DNA of 64,000 bases from Blattamonas nauphoetae (lineage: Eukaryota; Preaxostyla; Oxymonadida): contig JARBJD010000096.1 in NCBI GenBank assembly GCA_033064195.1, positions 1 to 64,000 of the forward strand, given 5' to 3'. Numbering within the stretch: position 1 is the first letter of the stretch; every line of letters begins with the position of its first letter. The notes under the pieces were generated by a model. It did no database searches. It saw nothing but the letters and a program-made list of their open reading frames with translations, and was not told the origin of the DNA. Position numbers and translations under genes: made by a program. Of this stretch, positions 41,291 through 50,693 are shown one piece after another.

Positions 41291-41610
41291 TCAATTTGAC
41301 TCTGAGATGAAAGTCTCGTTACGGGTCAGAACAAAGACTCAAACAAAGATATTGAGATGAAATTGACGTCGAAAATGAACACCAAAAAAGAAATAACGAA
41401 GAGTGAGATGATCCATGAATGAAGAGGAAGTTTCCGAACGAAATGAAACAAATGATGAAATCACAATCCCAAATGACAATGAATGGACCAACGAGACGAT
41501 TCAGGAAGGCAGAAGGAGAGACAGTTGCGTCACGGTTCGTGAATCTGCATGGTTCTTCCTTCATCACTTCGATTCGTTCACTTCCGCAACTCGGTGACAG
41601 TGTGACGGTG
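41291..41610 (-). repeat. LNW 5' flank unit (copy 10)
   Basis: It matches 36222-36540 at an offset of 5069 with few changes. Confidence 0.7.
41315..41327 (-). promoter_or_regulatory. LNW upstream box, copy 10
   Basis: GACCCGTAACGAG on minus ends 24 nt before the ATG at 41290. Confidence 0.7.
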
Positions 41611-41719
41611 TGAGAGTAACACGAACGTATTGCATGACAATCGAAAGGAAGCAAAGTGAATGCGGGGGCGTGTTCGCTTGGAATGCACAGCCTCCAGCAC
41701 GAACTATACCGATTGTGAT

Positions 41720-42450
41720 GAAAGGGAAGGCAGAGAGGAGTGGGAGGGTGTGGGTGGTGAGGGAGAGGCAGAGGGGAGTGGGAGGGTGTGGGTGGTGAGG
41801 GAGAGGCAGAGGGGAGTGGGAGGGTGTGGGTGGTGAGGGAGAGGCAGTGGGGAGTGGGAGGGTGTGGGTGGTGAGGGAGAGGCAGAGGGAGTGGGAGGGT
41901 GTGGGTGGTGAGGGAGAGGCAGTGGGGAGTGGGAGGGTGTGGGTGGAGAGGGAGAGGCAGAGGGGAGTGGGAGGGTGTTGGTGGTGAGGGAGAGGCAGAG
42001 GGGAGTGGGAGGGTGTGGATGGTGAGGGAGAGGCAGAGGGGAGTGGGAGGGTGTGAGTGGTGAGGGAGAGGCAGGGGAGTGGGAGGGTGTGGGTGGTGAG
42101 GGAGAGGCAGAGGGGAGTGGGAGGGTGTGGGTGGAGAGGGAGAGGCAGAGGGGAGTGGGAGGGTGTGGGTGGTGAGGGAGAGGCAGAGGGGAGTGGGAGG
42201 GTGTGAGTGGTGAGGGAGAGGCAGAGGGGAGTGGGAGGGTGTGAGTGGTGAGGGAGAGGCAGAGGGGAGTGGGAGGGTGTGGGTGGAGAGGGAGAGGCAG
42301 AGGGGAGTGGGAGGGTGTGAGTGGTGAGGGAGAGGCAGAGGGGAGTGGGAGGGTGTGGGTGGAGAGGGAGAGGCAGAGGGGAGTGGGAGGGTGTGGGTGG
42401 AGAGGGAGAGGCAGAGGGGAGTGGGAGGGTGTGGGTGGTGACGAAGCAGG
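41720..42450. repeat. 38-bp G-rich minisatellite, long allele (about 19 units)
   Basis: About 19 tandem units of the 38-bp sequence seen four times at 36650-36808, with small variants (GAGTGGTGAGG, GTGGATGG) and two slightly shorter units. Purine-rich plus strand with many GGG/GGGG runs, so it could form G-quadruplex or triplex DNA. Because 38 is not a multiple of three, open frames through it are a by-product. Confidence 0.9.
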
Positions 42451-42917
42451 GATCAAGAATGACCTTATATTGTGACGAACAGGTGGGTCTCGGGATGACG
42501 AAAGTGAATGGCTTGGAAATATATGCAGAAGTTCGAGGGTGAAGCAGAGAATGCACTCAAAGGGAGATCGGGTGAGAAGTGAGTGACATCGTTGCATGAA
42601 TGCTGATGTGAGTGGTGTCGTTCGATCGGACCAAACTCCACCCTGGCAACGGCCAGACAGACCATCCACACACAAATCACATTCCACAATCCATCGAAGA
42701 CAATTTGATCGGTGTGTGTCCAGTGTGGTGGAGAGTGTTCGAAACAATCCCACATCAGCTCGAGAATCGTTCGTCGTTTGTCAATCACTCTAAAAATCAA
42801 GAGAGTGAGAAAGTGGTGTTGAAAAATGGGTGCAAACGAGGAAGAGACGTGTGAGATGGTTGGCTGTCCAAAAGAAGCCAGCAACTTGTCGAAATGGCCG
42901 CTTGTTCTTGTCTGTTT
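42451..42917. other. Spacer between minisatellite and LNW copy 11
   Basis: It is a diverged duplicate of 36809-37289. No gene is supported. Confidence 0.45.
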
Positions 42918-43991
42918 CTAAGCACGTCGTGTGAGGTTCATGCCGAGCATATTGTTCCATTCAATCGATCTGCGAACAATCCATCCTCCGTAATACTCCT
43001 TTCGGTCGTTTTGCAGCTTTTCCATCATCACATCTTCGAAGCCCTCCATTCTCAACATTCGATGCACTATCTTCCACATCTGTCGATAATCTCCCCTTCT
43101 TTTGTTCCATTCCCGCTGAATAGAGTTCATGTTATCCAGAAAAGTCCAGATTGATTCATCAAAGTCGATGAATGTGAGACAACTTGGGATCGTGAGAACG
43201 ACTGGCATATGAAGAACAAATGCCAGTGACTGTCGATAATATGCACAGATTTCGAGGAGGCGAGCAAGAAGACGCACAAAGACAGAAGAAAGCGCACCAT
43301 CGACGATCGAGAATCGGTTCACGCACAAATGACAAAGATACTTCTCCGAAGGTGCAACAATTTGCGTTAAAACTGTCCTGTGAACAGTTTGTTGTTCATC
43401 ATGATCTTTAATTCTGAGTTCGGCGAGATCAGATGGAGTTGAGAGCCAAAAAGACCAGTAGACGGATGAGATGACGTTGATGTGGATATCTTCCGGTTCA
43501 GAGAATGAAAAAGAATGTGGATTGAGAGTGGTCATGAGATGAGGGATAATATCAGCCTTGACGAGGGAAAGTCGGACTTTTGCTGAACAGAGCCAAAGCA
43601 GATTTACGAGCATCTCCATTGTTGCAGTGGTGATGACACGGCTAGGAGAAGAAATGAGCACCAGAATGGATTCGATGAAGTTTACCGGAGATTCATCAGA
43701 GGACGATGCAAAGCTGCTAAGAAAACCATCGGCCGAATGACGATTCTTCGGTTTAACAGTTTGCATCAATCTTACGGCTTTAGCTTCCATAGGGGCATTA
43801 AGTACAGGCTGAATCTTCACAGTGGCAACGAGAGACCGAAAGATAACGGCCTTTCCCCGTTCAGATACTGGTTCTTCTTCGCTCCAATTCAGGAACGCTG
43901 AGCAATCCATGGAGAATGGAAGCTGAGTGATGGACATAGGAGAGTGGGTAGTAGATGAGGAGGTGTTTGTTTTCCTCTTAATTGCAGTCAT
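42918..43991 (-). CDS. LNW-family armadillo-like protein, copy 11
   Basis: 357 residues, near twin of copy 9 at an offset of 5628. The surrounding spacer is also duplicated, but with more differences, so the coding part is better conserved or has been homogenised. Confidence 0.85.
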   Translation of the reverse strand: MTAIKRKTNTSSSTTHSPMSITQLPFSMDCSAFLNWSEEEPVSERGKAVIFRSLVATVKIQPVLNAPMEAKAVRLMQTVKPKNRHSADGFLSSFASSSDESPVNFIESILVLISSPSRVITTATMEMLVNLLWLCSAKVRLSLVKADIIPHLMTTLNPHSFSFSEPEDIHINVISSVYWSFWLSTPSDLAELRIKDHDEQQTVHRTVLTQIVAPSEKYLCHLCVNRFSIVDGALSSVFVRLLARLLEICAYYRQSLAFVLHMPVVLTIPSCLTFIDFDESIWTFLDNMNSIQREWNKRRGDYRQMWKIVHRMLRMEGFEDVMMEKLQNDRKEYYGGWIVRRSIEWNNMLGMNLTRRA

Positions 43992-45662
43992 TCAACTTGA
44001 CTCTGAGATGAATCACTCGTTATGGGTCATAAACAATTGTGGGCAATATCGAGTTTGAGATGAAATTGACGTCGAAAATGAACACCAAAAATGAACGAAC
44101 GAAGAGTGAGATGATCCATGAATGAAGAGGAAGTTTCCGAACGAAATGAAACAAATGATGGAATCACTTTCCCAAATGACAATGAATGGACCAACGAGAC
44201 GATTCAGGAAGGCAGAAGGAGAGACAGTTGCGTCACGGTTCGTGAATCTTCATGATTCTTCGTTCATCCCTTCGATTCGTTCCCTTCTGCGATTCGGTGA
44301 CAGGGTGATGGGGCGAGAGACACGCGAATCCAATGCAAGACGAATGAGAGGCTGACAGTCAGCGTTCGCTGGTTCTCGTCCCTTCTCCTCCTTCCGAGCA
44401 GCCTTCCCGACACTCCCTGCGACAGCCATGTCTCGTTCAGTCGTCTTCGATCCATCACAGTGCGAGTGTCTCTTTGTATGAGAGCGGAGTGGAAGAATGA
44501 CGAGGAGGGCGGGAGAAGTCGAAAAGTCTGCCAATTATCGATGCCGCCAAATTATGTTCGTCCACCCGAACAGACAATTTGGACATCAGACATCTGAGAG
44601 ACAGCCATTCATCTTAGCCACTCACCAATGACCCCACTCCCAAAGCGTGAAGGAGTAGCGTTTGCTGGACAATGCGCACAGGCGAGACAGATGCTACAGT
44701 CGCATAAGTCAGCACTAATCCGCTTCCAAACGCGAACGGTCCCTTCTGCGTCTCGCAATCACTTGCCATCGTCGCTGAAGAGCGAGCAGATGAGAACGCG
44801 GCTCTTCTTGGAAACCGGCGAGGAGCAGCTGATCCTGCTCTGCGAACACATGGCGAGCTGTCCGCGAGAGAAAGCGAGAGTGAATTTGTGGGTGAGTGTG
44901 TTGCTCGAAGGATGGTGAGAGAATCTGTTCGTCTGTCTGAATGCCACCGGATCAGTAATTATCATGATATGGGTCTCTGATGAACTATCGACAGTCCCTG
45001 TGACACGTGACGAAAAGAAGGAAAGCGTCACCAGCTGTCCATTGAATCTCGAGATTGCATTGACACATGGAGTGAGCGAAGGCGATGATTTGACGTGTCC
45101 AACAAGACTCGTGATGACTTTGGAGACGACGTGGCAAGCTGCGAGGCCGGCTGTGTCAGTGTTCTGTCAGCATGCAGCCGTGTGCGTTTGAGCTGCTTCC
45201 GCCAAGGTCAGCCAGCAGCAATCTCGTCCTTCCATCGAGTGCCGTTGGGGTTAGTTTGGCGAACAGTGGGTGACAGCGAGCGATCAGTTGCGTTGTCGTC
45301 GGCGAGAGCGACGAAGAGCGACTCTGAGCTTCGTTTGCAGCGGCGGAGACAGGCGGAGAGATGTGCGGGAGGGGAGTCAAGCACTTTCTCTTCTTTCTTT
45401 TGTTCCTTCTCATCTCCACCAATCGTCGCCATCCATCGACGCATGGTCTTCCACAAACGAGCAGTGCGAGAGCGAGTGTGGCGGCGAAGGAGAAGGAGAG
45501 TGGGGCGATGATCGAGCGAGACTGGCGAGAAAGAATCCCAATCGTCTCGGCAAACGAAACCATGATGTGATGCCAGAGTCCACAAATAACACACACAAAC
45601 AGTGTTTGTTGCTCAAAAGGAGTCAGAAACAGTTTGAAATGTTCGCTGGTTCTTGTCTATTT
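43992..45662. repeat. 5' flank of copy 11, spacer and 3' flank of copy 12
   Basis: To ~44310 it is LNW 5' flank; ~44310-44920 is related to 38690-39470; ~45420-45662 is LNW 3' flank. The middle (44920-45420) shows nothing I can name. Confidence 0.5.
44016..44028 (-). promoter_or_regulatory. LNW upstream box, copy 11
   Basis: GACCCATAACGAG on minus ends 24 nt before the ATG at 43991. Confidence 0.7.
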
Positions 45663-46736
45663 CTACAAACGATATGAAAGGTTCATGCCCAGCTTGTTGT
45701 TCCATCTGATCGATTCGCGAACAATCAATTCTCCATCGTATTCATTTTTGTCGGTTTGCAGCTTTTCTTCAATCACATCTTCGATGCCCTCCATTCTCAA
45801 CATTCGATCCACTGCCTTCCACATCTGTCTCTTTTGTCCCGTTTTCGTGTTCCATTCCCGCTGGGCCATGATCATATGCAACAGAAAATAATAGATTGAG
45901 TCATCAGTTTCGAAGAATGTGAGGCAACTTGGGATCGTGAGGACGACTGGCATATGAAGAACAAATTCCATCGTTGGCGGATAATATGCACATATTTCGA
46001 GGAGGCGAGCAAGAAGACGCACAAAGACAGAACAAAGCGCACCATCGACGATCGAGAATCGGTTCACGCACAAATGACAAAGATACTTCTCCGAAGGTGC
46101 AACAATTTGCGTTAAAACTGTCCTGTGAACTGCTTGTTGTTCGTTGTCATCTTCAAATCCGAGTTCAGCGAGATCATATGGAGCTGCGAGCCAAAATGAC
46201 CAGTAGACGCATGAAATGACGTTCATGTGGATATCTTCCGGTTCAGAGTATGAAAAAGAATGTGGATTGAGAGTGGTCATGAGATGAAGGATAATATCAG
46301 CCTTGACGAGGGAAAGTCGGACTTTTGCTGAACAGTTCGAGATCAGATTTACGAGCATCTCCACTGCTGCTGTGGCGATTGGCTGATTGGGTGAAGAAAT
46401 GAGCACCACAATGGACTGTATGAAGTTTACCGGAGATTCATCAGAGATTGATGAAAGTTTGCTGAGAAAAGAATCGGCCGATCGACGAGTCGTCGGTTCA
46501 ACAGTTTGGATCAAGCGTACGGCTTTAGCTTCCAGAGGGGCATCAAAAGAAGGCTGTAACTTCACTGTGGCAACAAGAGATCGAAAGACAACGGCCATTT
46601 CTTCGTCAGATTGCGGTTGTTCTTTGCTCCAATTCAGGAACGCTGAGCAATCCATTGAAAATGGAAGCCGAGTAATGGACATAGTAGAGTGTGTAGTAGA
46701 TGAGGAGGTGTCTGTTTTCATGTCAATAGCAGTCAT
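45663..46736 (-). CDS. LNW-family armadillo-like protein, copy 12
   Basis: 357 residues. The head FLNWSKEQPQSDEEMAVVF is like copies 8/10, and the middle (KADIILHLMTTLNPHSFSYS, HLCVNRFSIVDGALCSVFVR) is like copies 9/11. The end (MLRMEGIEDVIEEKL, NNKLGMNLSYRL) is closest to a third type, also seen in copy 3. Its mosaic structure places it between the two subgroups. Confidence 0.8.
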   Translation of the reverse strand: MTAIDMKTDTSSSTTHSTMSITRLPFSMDCSAFLNWSKEQPQSDEEMAVVFRSLVATVKLQPSFDAPLEAKAVRLIQTVEPTTRRSADSFLSKLSSISDESPVNFIQSIVVLISSPNQPIATAAVEMLVNLISNCSAKVRLSLVKADIILHLMTTLNPHSFSYSEPEDIHMNVISCVYWSFWLAAPYDLAELGFEDDNEQQAVHRTVLTQIVAPSEKYLCHLCVNRFSIVDGALCSVFVRLLARLLEICAYYPPTMEFVLHMPVVLTIPSCLTFFETDDSIYYFLLHMIMAQREWNTKTGQKRQMWKAVDRMLRMEGIEDVIEEKLQTDKNEYDGELIVRESIRWNNKLGMNLSYRL

Positions 46737-46760
46737 TCTGTTTGACTCTGAGATGAATCA

Positions 46761-46773
46761 CTCGTTATGGGTC
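46761..46773 (-). promoter_or_regulatory. LNW upstream box, copy 12
   Basis: GACCCATAACGAG on minus ends 24 nt before the ATG at 46736. The LNW 5' flank stops at about 46876, roughly 60 bases from the divergent gene at 46937. Confidence 0.7.
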
Positions 46774-46936
46774 AGAAATCAATTGTGGGCAATATCGAGT
46801 TTGAGATGAAATTGACGTCGAAAATGAACACCAAAAAAGAACCAACGAAGAGTGAGATGATCCATGAATGATGAGGAAAAAGTGAATTTGATCTGACCCG
46901 CATCGCCTCTCTTTTTCAATTTGAATCCAGAATTCG

Positions 46937-49900
46937 ATGTCTGCTCAGCGTGCTTCGACACCTGACGGACAGCTGCATCGTCAACATCTCGCTCGACTGA
47001 AGCAACAGGGAGTAGACACCAAACAGTCAGCTCCCCGAGGCAATCTCTATGAAATTCTTCCCTCGACAGCCGAAGCCATTGGAGGTCGGCGTACGAGGAC
47101 AACAGGATATTCATACAATCAAACAAAGCAGCAAGCATTGGAAGAACAAGAGAAAAAGGCCCTTAGAGACAAGAAAATGATGATCGCGAGAGCAACGTTT
47201 GGTGAAGACGAAGGATACTCTTATAATGATACTCCTGCCAAGCCCCTTGTTGATTTTCTGCCTCTCCTTACTCGAAAACTCGTAGCATCAAAAAATGTTC
47301 CGATCACAGCCAAGCTCTTCCTCCCAATTCCAGACACGTTCGTCAACATCGACAAGGCTGATATGAAAGCTTGGCTGATTACATCCGAAGAGGGTGTGCT
47401 GGAGCGTATTGATAATCCATCGAGTCGTGACATGATGCTCGCCCTTGGTCGACCGAAAGGTCGGGAAAACGAATTAACAGCCGTCTACAAAATGAAGAAC
47501 AGAAAAGGATATGGGAATGAGCTTTCTGTCCTCAACACGGAGGATCTCAAAAATTACATCATCTCGGCTCCAGCCGGTGACTATATCATCCAAAGATTCG
47601 TTCAATCCCGCGGTCTCCATCCCTGGATTGCCCGCGCAGTCTGGCGCTCTCAATCGACCCCCTTTGCATATACAATCACCAGTTCAAGCCTTTTCAGTGA
47701 CGATACAGAGGGAGATTTTCGCAAGCGCTTCACCGTCTGCACTGACATTCCTCAGAATTGCCAAGTCACAAAGACGACAGGATCTGCTGTTGCAGAGCCC
47801 ATATCATACACACAGAACATTGTAGAGTATGTGAAACGACAACATGGGATCCATTTCGACGAACTGGTCGCTGATTTCATCAAAGACACAAACGACAAAT
47901 GGTGGTTCCTGCAGGTGAAAGCATTCAAGGTCTCGCCAGAAACAATGCAACGATACAAAGAGATGAAGAAACAAGAGGACGAAACAGGAAAGAAGGGCAC
48001 CCTCATCCCTCGCGCGAACAAGAAACAGGAGTACGTCAGAGTGGGTCATTGCAAGTCCTGCGCGGGAACTTACCCTCCACACGAGCTTGTGCATGATCTG
48101 ACATACAAAATGATTGTCCGGACCATAAACCATCTCGAGGTATCCCATTTTTCGTGATTTCACATTCCTCCCGATTCCACCAGCATCGCGACACTTTTAT
48201 CGATTTTTTCAACCGAACCGACCTCAAACAACGTGACCGCCGTGAAATGACGCGTGTTTTCACTGTTTGCAACAGCTGCTACGATTTATACCAATCCGAG
48301 AAGAGGCTGTCGATCGTCGAAAAACAATTCGCGAAATCGCTTGGCATCACAATCAACACAACCGACGCCGGTGACTTTGTGATTTCAGAGCCCGACTGTC
48401 TCGAACGAGTTGTTATCACAAAAACGAGCGATCGTCGTCCGAAGACGCCCACAAGCAGCACAGTCCAGTTGGAGACCGTTGCAAAGAACGTCTTCACCGA
48501 CCATCCGAACATGAAGCTGAATCGAGTCCTGATCGCTCTCCACACGACCTTCAATCTCCCTCCTGGCGAATACACGCTTGTCTACCAGCTGCTTGGCTCG
48601 ACTGTGGCTGTCCCGTTCCGCGCTGAGCCGATGGAACAGTCGCTGCTGCTGCCCGATTCGGAGGAGACGATCTCGATTGGGAAGATCGATAAACTGCATC
48701 TGCACTACATGTATGCCGACGAGGCGATGATGAAGGAGTTCTTGACAGAGGCGCAACGGGTCTGTTTTTCCTTCGTTTTCATTTTCTGGCTTTCTCTCTC
48801 AAACTTCAAAGACCATCCGAATGGTATGTCTGACTGGCGTTCATCAATTCCCCAACACTCTTCGTCAAGCTCTCCCGACACGTGCCATGCACGATCAGAT
48901 GGCCGACGTTCCTCTCACCCCCACTCGTCCTCGCACTGTCACCTCAAACGTCAGAGCCACTCCACAGTCCAACACGCGAGCTGGATCATCGATGTCGATT
49001 CGATCAAAAACAGCGATGACGAACAAGCGCGGGACAAGTCCAACCCCACACACGCCATCTGGCAGACAGTCCAGCTTCGGAGCACGCCCAATCACAGCAG
49101 CCTCCACTCGCACACTCAAAACCGCCGCGGGAGGAAGAAGGAAGACAGCCAGCCATCCATCAAGTTCAGCCGTTCGCTCATATTTCGGCGAATTCGAAGC
49201 CGACATGTTCACGTTCAACGCGAAGAACGAGTCAAGTCGGCACGACTACATCCTCGACCTGAAAAACGCGATGCACAAGATCGGCGACGACCCCATCCCA
49301 CAACTCAAAATGACAGTCGCGTTCGCCCCATCCTCGTTCTCGCTCCCGCCGAAGGAGAAGTTGGAGGAGGTTCCGATGTGGCACTGCACTTCTGTGCTGA
49401 TCCCCCATCTCTCGTTCTTCACATGCGAGCCGCTGCCTGAAGACTGGATTCTACTGCTTCCGCAGAACAAGGCGTCGCAGAACAGAGAATTGCGGATGTT
49501 CAAAAGGACAGGACACGATTGGACGGAGCGGTCGGGAATGTATGACGAGGACGACGAGAACTTTGTGATGAATCCAGACGCACAGGCAGTGGATGGGTCG
49601 TTCTTCACTGACAACGAGCAGCCGTTGGATGTGTTTGAGAAAGTCAGGAAACAGCGAGCGAGGAGAAAGACGACACAAACACAGATTCGGCCGAAATCGA
49701 AGTCGAAGCAGAGTGGACAGATGAGCTATGAAGAGATTCTGGAGATTATGAAAGAGAAGGAGGAGAGGGAAAGGAAGGAGAGGGAGGAAGAAGAGAAGAG
49801 AGAGAAGGAGGAAGAGGAGAGAAGGGAGATGGAGGAGAAGCAAGCGGAAGAAGCGGGGGCATCGAAAGCGGAGGAGAGTGCGCGAGAACAAAAGGAGGAA

Positions 49901-50494
49901 GAACAGAAGACTGAAGAAGGAAAGGAGGACACGCCGCAAGAAGGCGAGGTTCAGGAACGATCCATGACTGTTGAAGGAACACCAGCGGAGGGAAATGAAG
50001 AAGGGACAAAGGAACAGGAAGGTGAACAAGAAGGGATAGATGAGGAGAAGGGAGAGGGCGATGGTGGAGAAGAGGCGACAAAGGAAGGAGAGGGTGAGGC
50101 CGAGACAACGAAGCAAGGAGAAGGGGAAGAAGAAGGAGAGCACGTTGAACAACCAGAAGGGTTCGGATATGACAGTGAGGAAAAGGAAGACGGCGAGGAG
50201 GGAGAGGAAGGAGAAGAGGAAGGCGAGGGTGAAGGCGAAGGGGAGGAAGGTGAGGAGGAGGAAGGAGATCACGAAGAAGGGGAAGAGAATGACGAAGAGC
50301 AAGGCAGTGGAGAAGGGGAGGGAGAAGAAGAAGGCGGAGATGAGGAAGGAGAGGAGGAAGAGGGCGAAGTGGGCGAAGGAGAGGAAGAGGAGGAAGGAGG
50401 AGACAACGATGAAGGCGATGAGGGAGAAGATGGGGCGGAAGAGGAAGAGGAAGGAGGGGATGAGGGAGAGGAAGGGGAAGAGGACGCAGCTTAG
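46937..50494 (+). CDS. Conserved-type protein with CxxC pairs and acidic tail, three exons
   Basis: Exons 46937-48139, 48184-48759 and 48812-50494 join in frame to 1153 residues. The first exon includes DYIIQRFVQSRGLHPWIARA and the string DFIKDTNDKWWFLQVKAF (about 310-330), which I associate with uncharacterised proteins of flagellates and ciliates. C372/C375 (CKSC) and C430/C433 (CNSC), brought together by splicing, probably bind zinc. The second exon has a C2-like beta-rich stretch (LNRVLIALHTTFNLPPGEYT). The third begins with a low-complexity Thr/Ser/Arg linker and ends in about 260 residues that are mostly Glu and Gly after a Lys/Glu coiled coil. A role at the flagellum or cytoskeleton is possible but is a guess. 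Confidence 0.7.
48140..48183 (+). other. Intron 1 of the CxxC/acidic-tail gene (44 nt)
   Basis: GTATCCCAT to TTCCACCAG; phase 0, joining ..INHLE to HRDTF... Confidence 0.75.
48760..48811 (+). other. Intron 2 of the CxxC/acidic-tail gene (52 nt)
   Basis: GTCTGTTTT to ACTTCAAAG; phase 0, joining ..TEAQR to TIRMVCL... Confidence 0.7.
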
Positions 50495-50693
50495 GAAGGG
50501 GACGAGTCTTTGCTCATCATCTCATCACTGTCTTTCTTTCATGGGAACGTTAACATCTTTCTTTTGACACCTCTACCAATTCATGCTTTGTTCAGTGATT
50601 GTATAGCTTTTCGCAAAACTGTGTCATATTGTTTCGTTTGTAAGAAAAAAGGCGCAATTATTTCATGCCACAATCTATTTCAGATGATACCTT

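Noticed and set aside
41564-42753. Two long overlapping minus-strand frames rich in Pro, His, Leu and Ser
   Set aside because: They are translations of the 38-bp minisatellite. The unit is not a multiple of three, so several frames stay open with a 38-residue period; there is no start or flank conserved with the 4-unit allele.
36339-44310. Four regularly spaced ~200-bp repeats, considered as a CRISPR-like or regulatory array
   Set aside because: They are simply the 5' flanks of four duplicated genes, 2-3 kb apart, with no spacer structure.
46885-46936. CTGACCCGCATCG before the gene at 46937, considered as a family box
   Set aside because: Only the first half matches GACCCRTAACGAG and the spacing to the ATG is wrong.
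49451-50302. Long hydrophobic minus-strand frame opposite the acidic tail
   Set aside because: It is the antisense of Glu/Gly codons, giving Leu/Phe/Ser/Pro-rich nonsense. The plus-strand gene explains the region.
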